Positions 1-7,484 of a stretch of 30,636 nt of DNA are shown in pieces (position 1 is the stretch's first letter; each line of letters starts with the position of its first letter). The notes under the pieces were generated by a model, which did not search any database, had not been told where the DNA came from, and was given only the letters and a program-made list of their open reading frames with translations. This stretch comes from Synergistales bacterium (GTDB lineage Bacteria > Synergistota > Synergistia > Synergistales > Aminobacteriaceae). A program made the position numbers and the translations under genes. The stretch lies in assembly GCA_025997955.1 (NCBI GenBank), contig BNVH01000044.1, positions 1 through 30,636 of the forward strand, written 5' to 3'.

Positions 1-564
1 CAAATTTCACCGGGCCAAAAATACTCGCAAATCGCTAAGGTAATCACAATCGTAATAACCAATTACGATATTATCGATAGCGACGATTATTACCACCACA
101 AGTTTTGGCTCTACGACCCTGAGAAAAGAGTAGGTCTGACTAACATAATGGAAATTCACACTCTTGAAATGAAAAAATTGCCGGAAAGCACATCGGACAA
201 CTCCAAGGAAAATGAACTTATAAACTGGCTCAGGCTTATAAGGTCAGAGAGAAGGGAAGAGATAGAGATGCTCGCCACAAAGACACCTGAAATGGAGATG
301 GCCGTCGGCAGACTGAAACAGCTTTCAGCCGACGAGAAGACGCGTATGCTCTATGAGTCAAGAGAGCTCGCCATTATGGACGAGATGGCGAGGATGGAGG
401 GGGCTGAAGCCAGAGGTGAAGCGATAGGTGAAGCGATAGGTGAGCGCAAAAAAGCCTTTGCAATAGCTAAGGGTTTGCTCGCTGAAAATATATCTCTTGA
501 TATTATAGCCAAAGCGTCGGGCCTATCGCTTGACGAGCTTTGGGAATTGGAAAAGAAAGCGTGA
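1..564 (+). CDS. Rpn family PD-(D/E)XK nuclease/transposase, 3' part only
   Basis: The reading frame is open from the first base of the window, so the 5' part of the gene lies outside it. The ATG at 148 is probably internal. The visible 187 residues begin Q-I-S-P-G-Q-K-Y and continue with the hydrophobic K-V-I-T-I-V-I-T-N strand. Next come the D-D-Y-Y-H-H-K-F-W-L-Y-D and L-T-N-I-M-E-I-H-T-L-E-M stretches that follow the nuclease core in Rpn proteins (recombination-promoting nucleases). The catalytic D...E-x-Q motif should lie upstream and cannot be checked. The second half is charged and helical, with a GEA-repeat (codons near 407-445, a tandem 12-base repeat) and the family C-terminal tail ending S-G-L-S-L-D-E-L. 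Known Rpn proteins are DNA endonucleases linked to recA-independent recombination and phage defence. A second rpn-like gene follows. Confidence 0.8.
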   Translation, partial: QISPGQKYSQIAKVITIVITNYDIIDSDDYYHHKFWLYDPEKRVGLTNIMEIHTLEMKKLPESTSDNSKENELINWLRLIRSERREEIEMLATKTPEMEMAVGRLKQLSADEKTRMLYESRELAIMDEMARMEGAEARGEAIGEAIGERKKAFAIAKGLLAENISLDIIAKASGLSLDELWELEKKA

Positions 565-645
565 AACGGAGACGACCGTCGGCGGGCAGCTTTTTCTTAT
601 CTTGCGCGCATAGGTAAATTTGACGAGTAGTCATTTTTAAGTTCG

Positions 646-672
646 TTGTTTTTCTGTGTAGCGTGTTATGAT
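646..672 (+). promoter_or_regulatory. Possible promoter of the second Rpn-like gene
   Basis: TATGAT at 667-672 is preceded by TG one base away, an extended -10 layout. TTGTTT at 646-651 could act as a -35, but the 15-base spacer is short. The start codon at 709 is 36 bases downstream of the -10. The call rests on consensus matching alone. Confidence 0.35.
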
Positions 673-708
673 GGCTACATTATTGCTATGGTGGGTGAAA
701 ATCTATAG

Positions 709-1578
709 ATGGTTGACTTGTACAAGGGACATTGGATTGATACGGCGTGGAAAAAGGTACTCTCCGATTGCGCCGACGACGCGATAGATTTTTTCCTACC
801 GGAATTGTCCAAAGATAGGGATAAATCGAGAGAGTTGGGGCTAATTCAAGACGAGCTCCCAGCTATAGATTCAGATTCAGACAAAGACGCAAGGATAGCC
901 GATGTTTGTTTTTATGTACCTATCAAAACCGGCGAATTCCATAAAATCGGGTGTGTGGTAGAACAACAACACGATGATGATAAAGACTTTGCGAAACGTA
1001 TGTTTAAGGGTTTTTATCGGTTGAGCGACCACTTGAATGACGATGTGACGGCTCTGGCAATATTTACCGGTGATTCCAAAGACAGGGACGAATATAAATA
1101 TTCCTGTTACGGGGTCAATTTGTTGTTTCGCTACAACACGTACCATGTGAGGAGTCAGGATATTGATTGTTTGAAAAAAGACGAGAGGGTATTCGCGCCG
1201 GTTGTACTTGCGGCGTACATGATGCTGTCCGCGAAAGGTGACCCGCAACGCAGAGAAAATTATGCCAAGGAACTCTTGAAAATTATGCGAGAGCGGGGTT
1301 ACGATAACAAAAAGACGAGGGCAATTTTACTTTTTATCGGACATATCCTAAGATTGCAGGACGACGACATCGACAGTAATTTGAAGGGGGAATTTTTGAT
1401 GCGGATAATACCATTGAGCGAACATCAGAAGCAGTCGGAAAATGATTATATTGAGTATATTCAAGAAGCGAAGACGATTGAAGTGGCGCGAAACTTTTTG
1501 GCTGACGGTATCGCCCCCGGTGTTGTGGCAAAAAATACAGGCTTGCTTTTAGAGAATGTTATGACCTTGATGAACTGA
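709..1578 (+). CDS. Rpn-like PD-(D/E)XK nuclease/transposase-family protein
   Basis: This is a complete 289-residue protein. Residues 62-88 carry R-I-A-D-V, a hydrophobic strand and then V-V-E-Q-Q. That gives D65, E85 and Q87, matching the D-x(n)-E-x-Q form of the PD-(D/E)XK active site found in Rpn proteins. The following F-A-K-R-M-F-K-G-F-Y-R segment is also family-typical. The C-terminus (about 250-289) is a short helical tail with A-R-N-F-L-A-D-G-I and V-V-A-K-N-T-G-L, related to the tail of the gene at 1-564. A GGTGGG stretch lies upstream of the ATG at longer than ideal spacing. The role is inferred to be a nuclease in DNA rearrangement or defence. A second tail copy follows directly after the stop, in the same frame. 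Confidence 0.75.
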   Translation: MVDLYKGHWIDTAWKKVLSDCADDAIDFFLPELSKDRDKSRELGLIQDELPAIDSDSDKDARIADVCFYVPIKTGEFHKIGCVVEQQHDDDKDFAKRMFKGFYRLSDHLNDDVTALAIFTGDSKDRDEYKYSCYGVNLLFRYNTYHVRSQDIDCLKKDERVFAPVVLAAYMMLSAKGDPQRRENYAKELLKIMRERGYDNKKTRAILLFIGHILRLQDDDIDSNLKGEFLMRIIPLSEHQKQSENDYIEYIQEAKTIEVARNFLADGIAPGVVAKNTGLLLENVMTLMN

Positions 1579-1671
1579 ATTATAGCCAAAGTGTCAGGTC
1601 TATCGCTTGACGAGCTTTGGGAATTGGAGAAGACAGGGCGCGAAAACCTCGCGCCCCTACAGTCAGTGTGA
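1579..1671 (+). pseudogene. Detached Rpn C-terminal tail fragment
   Basis: Bases 1579-1628 match 502-551, the 3' end of the first Rpn gene, at 47 of 50 positions. The fragment starts at the base after the TGA of the 709-1578 gene and lies in that gene's frame. It stays open to a TGA at 1669-1671, encoding I-I-A-K-V-S-G-L-S-L-D-E-L-W-E-L-E-K and then unrelated residues. There is no start codon of its own with an SD. It is best read as a recombination or duplication scar, reachable only by stop-codon readthrough. Confidence 0.7.
1636..1656. repeat. GC-rich perfect hairpin after the Rpn tail
   Basis: An 8-bp perfect stem (GGGCGCGA at 1636-1643, TCGCGCCC at 1649-1656) surrounds a 5-base loop. 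It lies between the Rpn tail fragment and the end of argG. No T-run follows on either strand, so it is a poor intrinsic terminator. It resembles a short REP-like palindrome. A different GC hairpin follows the other tail fragment at 24906. Confidence 0.55.
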
Positions 1672-1692
1672 ATTTCTATCTATTGGTTCGGG

Positions 1693-2925
1693 TTATGCCT
1701 CTATCGGAATTTCGGCCTTCTCCTGAGATGGGTATGTCGATGTCCATGTCTTGATGGGCAGGCCCCAGATTTTGATGAAGCCCACGGCGGCGGAGTGGTC
1801 GAACGCGTCGCCCTCCGAGTAGGTGGCCAAATCGTGGCGGTATATGCTCTTGCCGGCTTTCATGCCGCGGACGACGGCCTGACCTTTGAAGAGGCGTAGC
1901 TTGACTATGCCGTTGACGTATTGCTGAGTTTCGTTGATAAAAGCCTCAATGCTGTGTCTGAGCGGCGAGTACCAATATCCCTCATACGCGAGTTCCGCGA
2001 ACTTGACCTCAAGCTCTTTTTTCGTGGCCAGCACTTTTTTGTCGAGCGTCAAGGTTTCGAGGGCTCGGTGCGCGTTGATGAGGGTTATAGGCGCGGGGCA
2101 CTCGTAAACCTCGCGGCTCTTGAAGCCAACAAGCCTGTCTTCCACCATATCTACGCGTCCCACGCCGTGACGTCCAGCTATTTTATTGAGCTCGGCTATG
2201 AGAGCGGGGCCGTTCATAGCGGTTCCGTTCAGCGCAGCCGGGATACCCTTGTCGAAAGTTATCTCGACATATTCGGGGTCGTTGGGCGCGGTGAGGGGGT
2301 TTACGGTAAGCTCGTAGGCGTCTTCAGGGGGCTCGTTCCAGGGGTCTTCGAGCATTCCGCACTCTATGGAGCGTCCCCACAGGTTTTCGTCGGTGCTGTA
2401 GGGGGATGAGGCGGTAGCCTTCACGGGGATGCCGTGCTTCAGGGCGTACTCCATCTCGGCCTCGCGTGTGAAGTGCCAGTCGCGCACGGGCGCTAAAACC
2501 TCTATTTTGGGGTTCAAAGCCGTGGCGCATACCTCTATGCGCACTTGGTCCTGCCCCTTGCCCGTGCAGCCGTGAGCCACGGCCACGGCGCCGTCTTTGT
2601 TGGCTATATCGACAAGCGTTTTTGCGATAAGCGGACGGGAGAGAGCCGAAGTCAGAGGGTAAGTTCCCTGATACATTCCGTTGGCCTTGAGAGACGGCCA
2701 TACGAAGTTGTCGACAAACGTCTTCTTGAGGTCGAATATGTATGCTTTTACCGCGCCGCTGTGCAGAGCCTTGCTCTTGGCCGCCTGCAAGTCTATGACT
2801 TCTTGCCCGACGTCGGCCGTCATTGTGATGACGTCGTATCCTCTCTCCGAAAGCCACACCACCGCCACGGACGTATCCAATCCGCCGCTGTACGCCAAGA
2901 CGACCTTTCCTTTACTGCCTGCCAT
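1693..2925 (-). CDS. argG: Argininosuccinate synthase
   Basis: The enzyme joins citrulline and aspartate, using ATP, to make argininosuccinate in cytoplasmic arginine synthesis. The 410 residues match the usual family length. The N-terminal ATP-pyrophosphatase loop A-Y-S-G-G-L-D-T-S is at residues 11-19. The conserved G-T-Y-P-L-T-S-A-L-S-R-P and A-H-G-C-T-G-K-G-Q-D-Q-V-R substrate segments follow, then the family multimerisation C-terminus. The ATG has AGGAGG 9 bases upstream. The gene is monocistronic here: its own promoter sits upstream, and a terminator for the preceding small-ORF pair lies just beyond that. No argH, argF or carbamoyl-phosphate genes are nearby. No obvious ARG box was found, though AT-rich DNA around the -10 makes this hard to judge. 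Confidence 0.97.
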   Translation of the reverse strand: MAGSKGKVVLAYSGGLDTSVAVVWLSERGYDVITMTADVGQEVIDLQAAKSKALHSGAVKAYIFDLKKTFVDNFVWPSLKANGMYQGTYPLTSALSRPLIAKTLVDIANKDGAVAVAHGCTGKGQDQVRIEVCATALNPKIEVLAPVRDWHFTREAEMEYALKHGIPVKATASSPYSTDENLWGRSIECGMLEDPWNEPPEDAYELTVNPLTAPNDPEYVEITFDKGIPAALNGTAMNGPALIAELNKIAGRHGVGRVDMVEDRLVGFKSREVYECPAPITLINAHRALETLTLDKKVLATKKELEVKFAELAYEGYWYSPLRHSIEAFINETQQYVNGIVKLRLFKGQAVVRGMKAGKSIYRHDLATYSEGDAFDHSAAVGFIKIWGLPIKTWTSTYPSQEKAEIPIEA

Positions 2926-2985
2926 AATAAAACCTCCTGCGAATTTTAGGGCAATATGGCCCTCATACTGCTTCGATTATTATAA

Positions 2986-3014
2986 ATTATATAAATAAAT
3001 GAACAAAAAGTCAA
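2986..3014 (-). promoter_or_regulatory. Sigma-70-type promoter of argG
   Basis: On the minus strand TTGACT (3014-3009) is followed by a 17-base spacer and TATAAT (2991-2986), a near-consensus arrangement. The predicted start near 2979 gives a leader of about 54 bases before the argG ATG, with AGGAGG in it. Confidence 0.8.
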
Positions 3015-3040
3015 ATATTGGTTCAAAATTTACTGAAGTT

Positions 3041-3077
3041 AAAAAAATACTCACCCCCGCTATAGGGATGAGTATTT
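3041..3077 (-). terminator. Intrinsic terminator of the small-ORF pair
   Basis: Read on the minus strand, AAATACTCA-t-CCC (3077-3065) pairs with GGG-g-TGAGTATTT, one mismatch inside a 9+3 bp stem, and a run of seven T follows. It begins 6 bases past the stop at 3084 and would insulate argG's promoter. Confidence 0.8.
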
Positions 3078-3083
3078 ATATGG

Positions 3084-3230
3084 TTAATCGTCGTCTTCGT
3101 CATCCGATTTCTTTCTATGGCTTCTTACCTCAACTAAATCTTCAAGTATTTTCAGGGCTTCTTCGTTGCTGTTACGCTTGAGAATACTCATCACCATTTT
3201 CAATAACGCCCTAAACTGATAATCTGTCAT
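3084..3230 (-). CDS. Small acidic-tailed hypothetical protein (48 aa)
   Basis: This short frame encodes 48 residues beginning M-T-D-Y-Q-F-R-A-L-L-K-M-V. The first 35 residues look like two amphipathic helices, followed by a basic patch (R-S-H-R-K-K) and an acidic end (D-D-E-D-D-D). AAGGGGTG lies 8 bases before the ATG, and a strong terminator follows the stop. Both support a real gene. It begins 7 bases after the stop of another small frame, so the two are probably co-transcribed. No function can be assigned. I have an impression that small M-T-D-Y-Q-F proteins occur in other anaerobe genomes, sometimes near rpn genes, but cannot confirm it. Confidence 0.65.
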   Translation of the reverse strand: MTDYQFRALLKMVMSILKRNSNEEALKILEDLVEVRSHRKKSDDEDDD

Positions 3231-3237
3231 AACGTCT

Positions 3238-3372
3238 TCACCCCTTGTCGTCGCGGTTGTCACGATAACGCCCCCTTAAATCAAGTAAGCTCGGTAATTT
3301 GCGCGGTTTGCCGTCTATAGTTTCGCTGTCAATACTTGCATAGTCTCGCTCTCTTGAAATATAGTTTATCAT
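3238..3372 (-). CDS. Small basic hypothetical protein (44 aa)
   Basis: The 44 residues run M-I-N-Y-I-S-R-E-R-D-Y-A-S-I-D to R-D-N-R-D-D-K-G and are rich in Arg, Lys and Asp. The stop lies 7 bases upstream of the next small gene, whose SD overlaps this reading frame, as in a coupled pair. No good SD precedes its ATG, so the start or the gene itself is uncertain. The size and pairing recall toxin-antitoxin or small-regulator modules, but no family is recognised. Confidence 0.4.
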   Translation of the reverse strand: MINYISRERDYASIDSETIDGKPRKLPSLLDLRGRYRDNRDDKG

Positions 3373-3443
3373 AAAATTTATGCTAAAATGATCAGGTATG
3401 ACTATTCGACTCGGCAACTATGCTTTACTGGGAGGTTTGTTGA

Positions 3444-5588
3444 TTGAGAAAGACAAGAATTCTTGGAGTGTTGTTATTGTTCATCGCGCTAATTTTCGCG
3501 GGGCGCGCGGAGGCGGCTTCTGAAAAAGACTATTACTATTATGACTATGAGCATTTTCACTATTACCAACTGCGCGATGTGAGCGGTGTGCGTGACGGGC
3601 ATACAATAGCTGGCGCTCAGTGGTTCGCTACGATAACAGATTGGACTCGTCTTTGGGAAGACCCATTAGACGCTTGGGGGCGGCGTCCGGATACGGAAGG
3701 AGGACAAGCTCCCGGTGTGCCGATGGTCACTTCGGCGGATTTACTTTCGAATTTTGACGGCGTATATATGGAAGACCCCGAACACTACCGCGGCAACTAT
3801 TACTCCCCCCATATACCTCCGATTTATCCAGATCCTAACTACAGACTCTTTGAAGAAGATCTCAATTTTGACCCGATAGAGTCCGTTTATCTCGTCATAC
3901 CAGAAGGGCATGGCGAGATGAGAATTGACTTTGGTAACGATCAGACATCTCACTATCCGCCTGTACCCGATATATTTGCGTCACAAGACGCGATGGAGGA
4001 TATTCTGGTTGAAGTACCGGGTTATACGACTACATTCAAACCAAACAAACCGCAGCTTGTAAGCGCGGACAAATGGCTTCCAATTGAGACTACTTTCAGC
4101 GCTGAAGATTCGCAAAACTACGGCAGTTCTCTCGGTTACCTGACGTTTAGGCAATCCGCCAGTTTTGACGTCAATTTTTCGGGATGGCGCGAGTCTATAA
4201 AGATTCCCATTGTTGTGGCGAACGTACATAACGGCCCAGCGTCAGACCCCGGAAATGAGTTGTATTTTGACATGTCGATTTTTGGCACGAGCGGTGACAT
4301 AGTAACACGCAAGAAGTTTCGCTGGGGCGCGAGCGAGAATATGACCCAAGACCTCGGCACGTTTTTTATGGTTCAGGCCAGCGGCGCTATGCCGACATAT
4401 CGATTTGGAACACAGGTAACCAACAGAACAGGAGTCCGGTATCGCCAGCAAAGATATGACAGTCGTGGAACGAGCTATCAAGATATTTACCCGGTTTACT
4501 GGAGTTATGACATTCCGCGTGACCTGTACGGAACTCTGCCCGAGTCATTTGCTCTTGATCTCCAAAGTCAGATTGCCCCTGGACTCGTCACGCATTATCT
4601 TGCCGATATGGATATGACATACTCCTCAAGCGAATCTTTCCGCCTTTATCCGTTCGCCGACCCTATTGCGCCGCGTGATTTACGTCTCACTTTCCGCAAG
4701 GTGCGCGGCATGGCTCCGTATGGAACTGTCAGCGCGCCTTTGGGAGCGCCAGCGCCTTGGTCTGTAACGGGATTTCATATGACTTTTGTTGACGTGGTGG
4801 AAAACGCTGAAAACACGGAAAGAGAGATAACGAAGTATACAACAGTGCCTCCCGCGATGCCCGCTCTTCCGGGTTATACGTTTGCCAATGTCGGCACTGA
4901 TGACGTTGTCAGTGACACATATATCAATTCTGAGGCGTTGAGCGCTTTTGTGATAAGCAAGGACGTGCCGATTGATATTCAAGTTACTTTCAACGCGTCG
5001 GGAGATATCGTCAGTCACGATAAAGCGGCGCTTTTGCCTGTGCGGGTGCGGCTGACTCTGCCGCGTCAGGACGCGGCGCTTGTCGGACAGTGGGACAAGA
5101 TAGAGAACGCGGATAGCGTGATAGACGAGCTCGCTAAGACATACGCTATATGGGTGCGCTCGCCCTACACTATGGAAAGAGACCTGAACCTCTTTACGTC
5201 TTTGGCCAATAGGGGCTATGACGTGAAAAACTGTATGCAGGCGTTTACCTACGGTAATTTTCTGTATATAGATTTTATCGCGCTCTTGGCCGACTCAGTG
5301 AGCCCACTTGACGGGAAGAGCGCTTTTTGCTATGTGGTGGAGGACGATAAGATCCCCTATATCCTGATAGGCGACGGAAATATAGACAACGCGTGGAAGC
5401 TAGGCTTTTACGTCGCCAAGAACGGGGCGGGGCCAGATACGGACGATGACGCGCCTAAGCCCGTCAATCCCGATACCGGCGGCGGGGGCGGCGGGTGCAA
5501 CCAGAGCGGCGCGTCCGTTTTGATGTTGGCGCTGATAGCGGGGACTTGGCTCGTAAAACTCGGATTGAGCCGTAAGCGAGTAAGATAA
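3444..5588 (+). CDS. Large exported protein with Synergist-CTERM-type sorting tail
   Basis: The TTG start has GGGAGG 8 bases upstream and opens a signal peptide: M-R-K-T-R, a hydrophobic core, and A-E-A-A-S near residue 27. The roughly 650-residue mature region is rich in Tyr, Asp and Pro, with alternating beta-like segments and no enzyme motif I recognise. The C-terminus is diagnostic. D-T is followed by six glycines (679-684), Cys685, a hydrophobic stretch (about 690-708) and R-K-R-V-R. This is the layout of the Synergist-CTERM family, thought to be processed and anchored at the cell envelope, probably through the cysteine. An envelope structural or binding role is likely, with ligand unknown. 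The gene stands alone between a divergent small-ORF pair and a shared terminator. Confidence 0.8.
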   Translation: MRKTRILGVLLLFIALIFAGRAEAASEKDYYYYDYEHFHYYQLRDVSGVRDGHTIAGAQWFATITDWTRLWEDPLDAWGRRPDTEGGQAPGVPMVTSADLLSNFDGVYMEDPEHYRGNYYSPHIPPIYPDPNYRLFEEDLNFDPIESVYLVIPEGHGEMRIDFGNDQTSHYPPVPDIFASQDAMEDILVEVPGYTTTFKPNKPQLVSADKWLPIETTFSAEDSQNYGSSLGYLTFRQSASFDVNFSGWRESIKIPIVVANVHNGPASDPGNELYFDMSIFGTSGDIVTRKKFRWGASENMTQDLGTFFMVQASGAMPTYRFGTQVTNRTGVRYRQQRYDSRGTSYQDIYPVYWSYDIPRDLYGTLPESFALDLQSQIAPGLVTHYLADMDMTYSSSESFRLYPFADPIAPRDLRLTFRKVRGMAPYGTVSAPLGAPAPWSVTGFHMTFVDVVENAENTEREITKYTTVPPAMPALPGYTFANVGTDDVVSDTYINSEALSAFVISKDVPIDIQVTFNASGDIVSHDKAALLPVRVRLTLPRQDAALVGQWDKIENADSVIDELAKTYAIWVRSPYTMERDLNLFTSLANRGYDVKNCMQAFTYGNFLYIDFIALLADSVSPLDGKSAFCYVVEDDKIPYILIGDGNIDNAWKLGFYVAKNGAGPDTDDDAPKPVNPDTGGGGGGCNQSGASVLMLALIAGTWLVKLGLSRKRVR

Positions 5589-5590
5589 TA

Positions 5591-5632
5591 AAACAGCCTG
5601 GGGGATTCGCGTAAATCTCCCGGGCTGTTTTT
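5591..5632. terminator. Bidirectional terminator
   Basis: A stem of AACAGCC and further pairing (5592-5607 with 5612-5628, two non-Watson-Crick positions) has A-rich DNA on the left and TTTTT on the right. It follows the stop of the surface-protein gene and abuts the stop of the convergent J-domain gene at 5631, so it can serve both. Confidence 0.75.
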
Positions 5633-6419
5633 ATTTGGAGAACATATTTTTATTCTCGACGGAGAACAGGCCGGCGGCGAACAGTAACGTAAATATGGCG
5701 ACGCCGATAATGGAGTCCATATCTATCAGGGATGTAAAATAGGAGCGGTAATTGAAATTTTCGCCGAGGTAAAACATGGCGTAAGCGTAAGCGCAGGAAA
5801 AGATAAACGACAACTCCCACAAAATGGTTTTGGAGGGTCTGTATCTGAATGACAGCATGATAGCCCGCAAAATCAAAAAAACTATCAAAATCGCAACGGC
5901 CGCCGCAGCGCTTAGGACGCCAGCGTTCTCGGCGTCGAGCTTGCGGGTCGAGGTATTCAAATAGTAGAAAAACTCAAGCGCCACACTCGCGGCCGGGACT
6001 ACAATAGAAAGAACTATGAAAACCACCCAGAGTTTTAAGCGTCCGAAATATCCTCCGAACGTGAAAAAGCCCCTTCTTTCTTCCTTTGCGCGCTTCTCCT
6101 CTAAGAGCTTTTCGAGCTCTTTCCTGCGCTCTTCGGTGGTCATCTCAGGCTTTCTTTGCGCCGACGCGGGCGTTTCGGGTTTTGGGCGATGCGGACGGCT
6201 CTCCGGCCCGGGGAAGCCGTTGGAAAGATCGTAGGTCATACGCGTGTTTACGTCGATAAGCGTTCTATAGGCTTCCATTACCTCTCCGTAGCGCTCCTCC
6301 GCGTCTAGCCTTACCGCTACGTCGGGATGGTATTCAAACATCATGTGCCTAAACTTATCCTTCAAACCCTGATGTGAGATCGTGGGTGAAACGCCAAGAA
6401 TCTCGTAATAGTTCTTCAT
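5631..6419 (-). CDS. Membrane-anchored J-domain protein
   Basis: The protein has 262 residues. Residues 3-65 form a J domain (Y-Y-E-I-L-G-V, then Y-H-P-D with H31-P32-D33), the part that stimulates Hsp70 ATPase. A Pro-rich and then highly charged helical linker (70-117) follows. Four predicted membrane helices lie at about 129-153, 166-189, 198-218 and 235-253. There is no Gly/Phe region or zinc domain, so it is not DnaJ itself. It probably recruits an Hsp70 to the inner membrane, with substrate unknown. AAAGGCGG precedes the ATG. The divergent gene run beginning at 6670 includes a divergent Hsp70 and a second J protein, but no direct operon link is seen. Confidence 0.8.
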   Translation of the reverse strand: MKNYYEILGVSPTISHQGLKDKFRHMMFEYHPDVAVRLDAEERYGEVMEAYRTLIDVNTRMTYDLSNGFPGPESRPHRPKPETPASAQRKPEMTTEERRKELEKLLEEKRAKEERRGFFTFGGYFGRLKLWVVFIVLSIVVPAASVALEFFYYLNTSTRKLDAENAGVLSAAAAVAILIVFLILRAIMLSFRYRPSKTILWELSFIFSCAYAYAMFYLGENFNYRSYFTSLIDMDSIIGVAIFTLLFAAGLFSVENKNMFSK

Positions 6420-6669
6420 ACTTTGTTTTCCGCCTTTTTTGCGTTATATGAGATAAAATCCGCGTTACTTTGTAAATAATCTTGCGTAATTCGGCAGTCC
6501 CTTTTGTTTGTTGTATAATAAGTGCAAAGTGAGATAAACAATAAAAAATAGACTGACTAAACTAATAAATTAAATTTAAAAACGGAGTTATTATACAATA
6601 CTGAGAGGATTATATCCGCTCTTGATATTAAATTTATATAAACAGCGTCGAAAAGGAGATAATTTAATT
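6420..6669. other. AT-rich divergent intergenic region with inverted repeat
   Basis: These 250 bases separate the membrane J protein from the aldolase gene and must hold promoters for both. TTGTATAATAA at 6511-6521 has an exact inverted copy at 6588-6598. TATAAT at 6514-6519 could be a -10 for the rightward operon, but no convincing -35 is visible. No RNA gene or further ORF was found. Confidence 0.45.
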
Positions 6670-7458
6670 TTGATAATACGCTCAGCGCTCAAAAAACGTC
6701 TTATAGCCGGCGAGATAGTTCTGGGGACATTTGTGGATACGGACAGCGTCGATGTTGTGGAGATACTGGGCAACAGCGGATTCGATTTTGTTGTCCTCGA
6801 TATGGAACACGCCCCCGCCACGCCTCAGTCCATAATGAACCAGATGCGAGCCGCCGAGGGGCGCGGCATGGACGTCATAGCCCGCCTGCCGAATATAGAA
6901 AGAACTACAGTTCTCCGCGCTCTTGACATCGGAGTCAGCGGCGCCTTGGCCCCTCAGATAAACGACTTTTCAATGGCTCGCTCTTTTATAGACGCCACTC
7001 TCTACCCTCCGTTTGGCTGCCGAGGCTTCGCGAGCACTCGGGCCACCGGCTACGGGCTTGCCGCCTCCATACCCGAATATCTCGCCGAGGCCAACTCAGA
7101 CCTTCTTCGCATCGTCCAGTGCGAAACGGAAAACGCCGTGTCCAACCTGAACGAAATAGCCAAGATAAAAGAGATAGACATGATATTCGTAGGCCCCTAC
7201 GACCTGTCCCTCTCGCTTGGGGCGCCGGGCGACTTCAACAACCCCAAGATAGTTGGGGCTATAGACAAGGTATTGGCCATCTGCAAAGAACACAAAAAGA
7301 TGACCGGCGTATTTGTTTCCTCTCAGGAGGACCTTGAAAAACGCATAAAGCAGGGGTTTAGGTTTTTTACGTACTCCATGGATACTCTTATATTCGCGAC
7401 CGCCGCAAAAAATATCACGGTTGCCGCGAAAAGCGCCATACGAGAACTAAAACTCTAA
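6670..7458 (+). CDS. HpcH/HpaI-family aldolase
   Basis: The protein belongs to the class II pyruvate aldolase family (HpcH/HpaI, with relatives such as 2-dehydro-3-deoxyglucarate aldolase). These enzymes cleave or form 4-hydroxy-2-oxo acids with a divalent metal. From the TTG at 6670 it has 262 residues, the family norm; AAAGGAG lies 11 bases upstream. A longer frame opens at 6622 but has no SD there. Recognisable residues are H47 in D-M-E-H-A-P, R72 in I-A-R-L-P, E152 in Q-C-E-T-E and D178 in V-G-P-Y-D-L-S. These correspond to the catalytic His/Arg and the metal-binding Glu/Asp of HpcH. The substrate cannot be told from sequence, and no degradation-pathway genes surround it. It is first in a long rightward run, 26 bases before prmA. 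Confidence 0.88.
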   Translation: MIIRSALKKRLIAGEIVLGTFVDTDSVDVVEILGNSGFDFVVLDMEHAPATPQSIMNQMRAAEGRGMDVIARLPNIERTTVLRALDIGVSGALAPQINDFSMARSFIDATLYPPFGCRGFASTRATGYGLAASIPEYLAEANSDLLRIVQCETENAVSNLNEIAKIKEIDMIFVGPYDLSLSLGAPGDFNNPKIVGAIDKVLAICKEHKKMTGVFVSSQEDLEKRIKQGFRFFTYSMDTLIFATAAKNITVAAKSAIRELKL

Positions 7459-7484
7459 TCCGAAAGCGGTCTGGAGGGATTTAT

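Noticed and set aside
2999..3181. 60-codon plus-strand frame between argG and the surface-protein gene
   Set aside because: It runs through the argG promoter and a terminator hairpin, has no SD, and is antisense to a better-supported small gene.
6622..6669. Longer start for the HpcH/HpaI aldolase
   Set aside because: The extra 16 codons contain the SD for the TTG at 6670, and the shorter protein has the family length.
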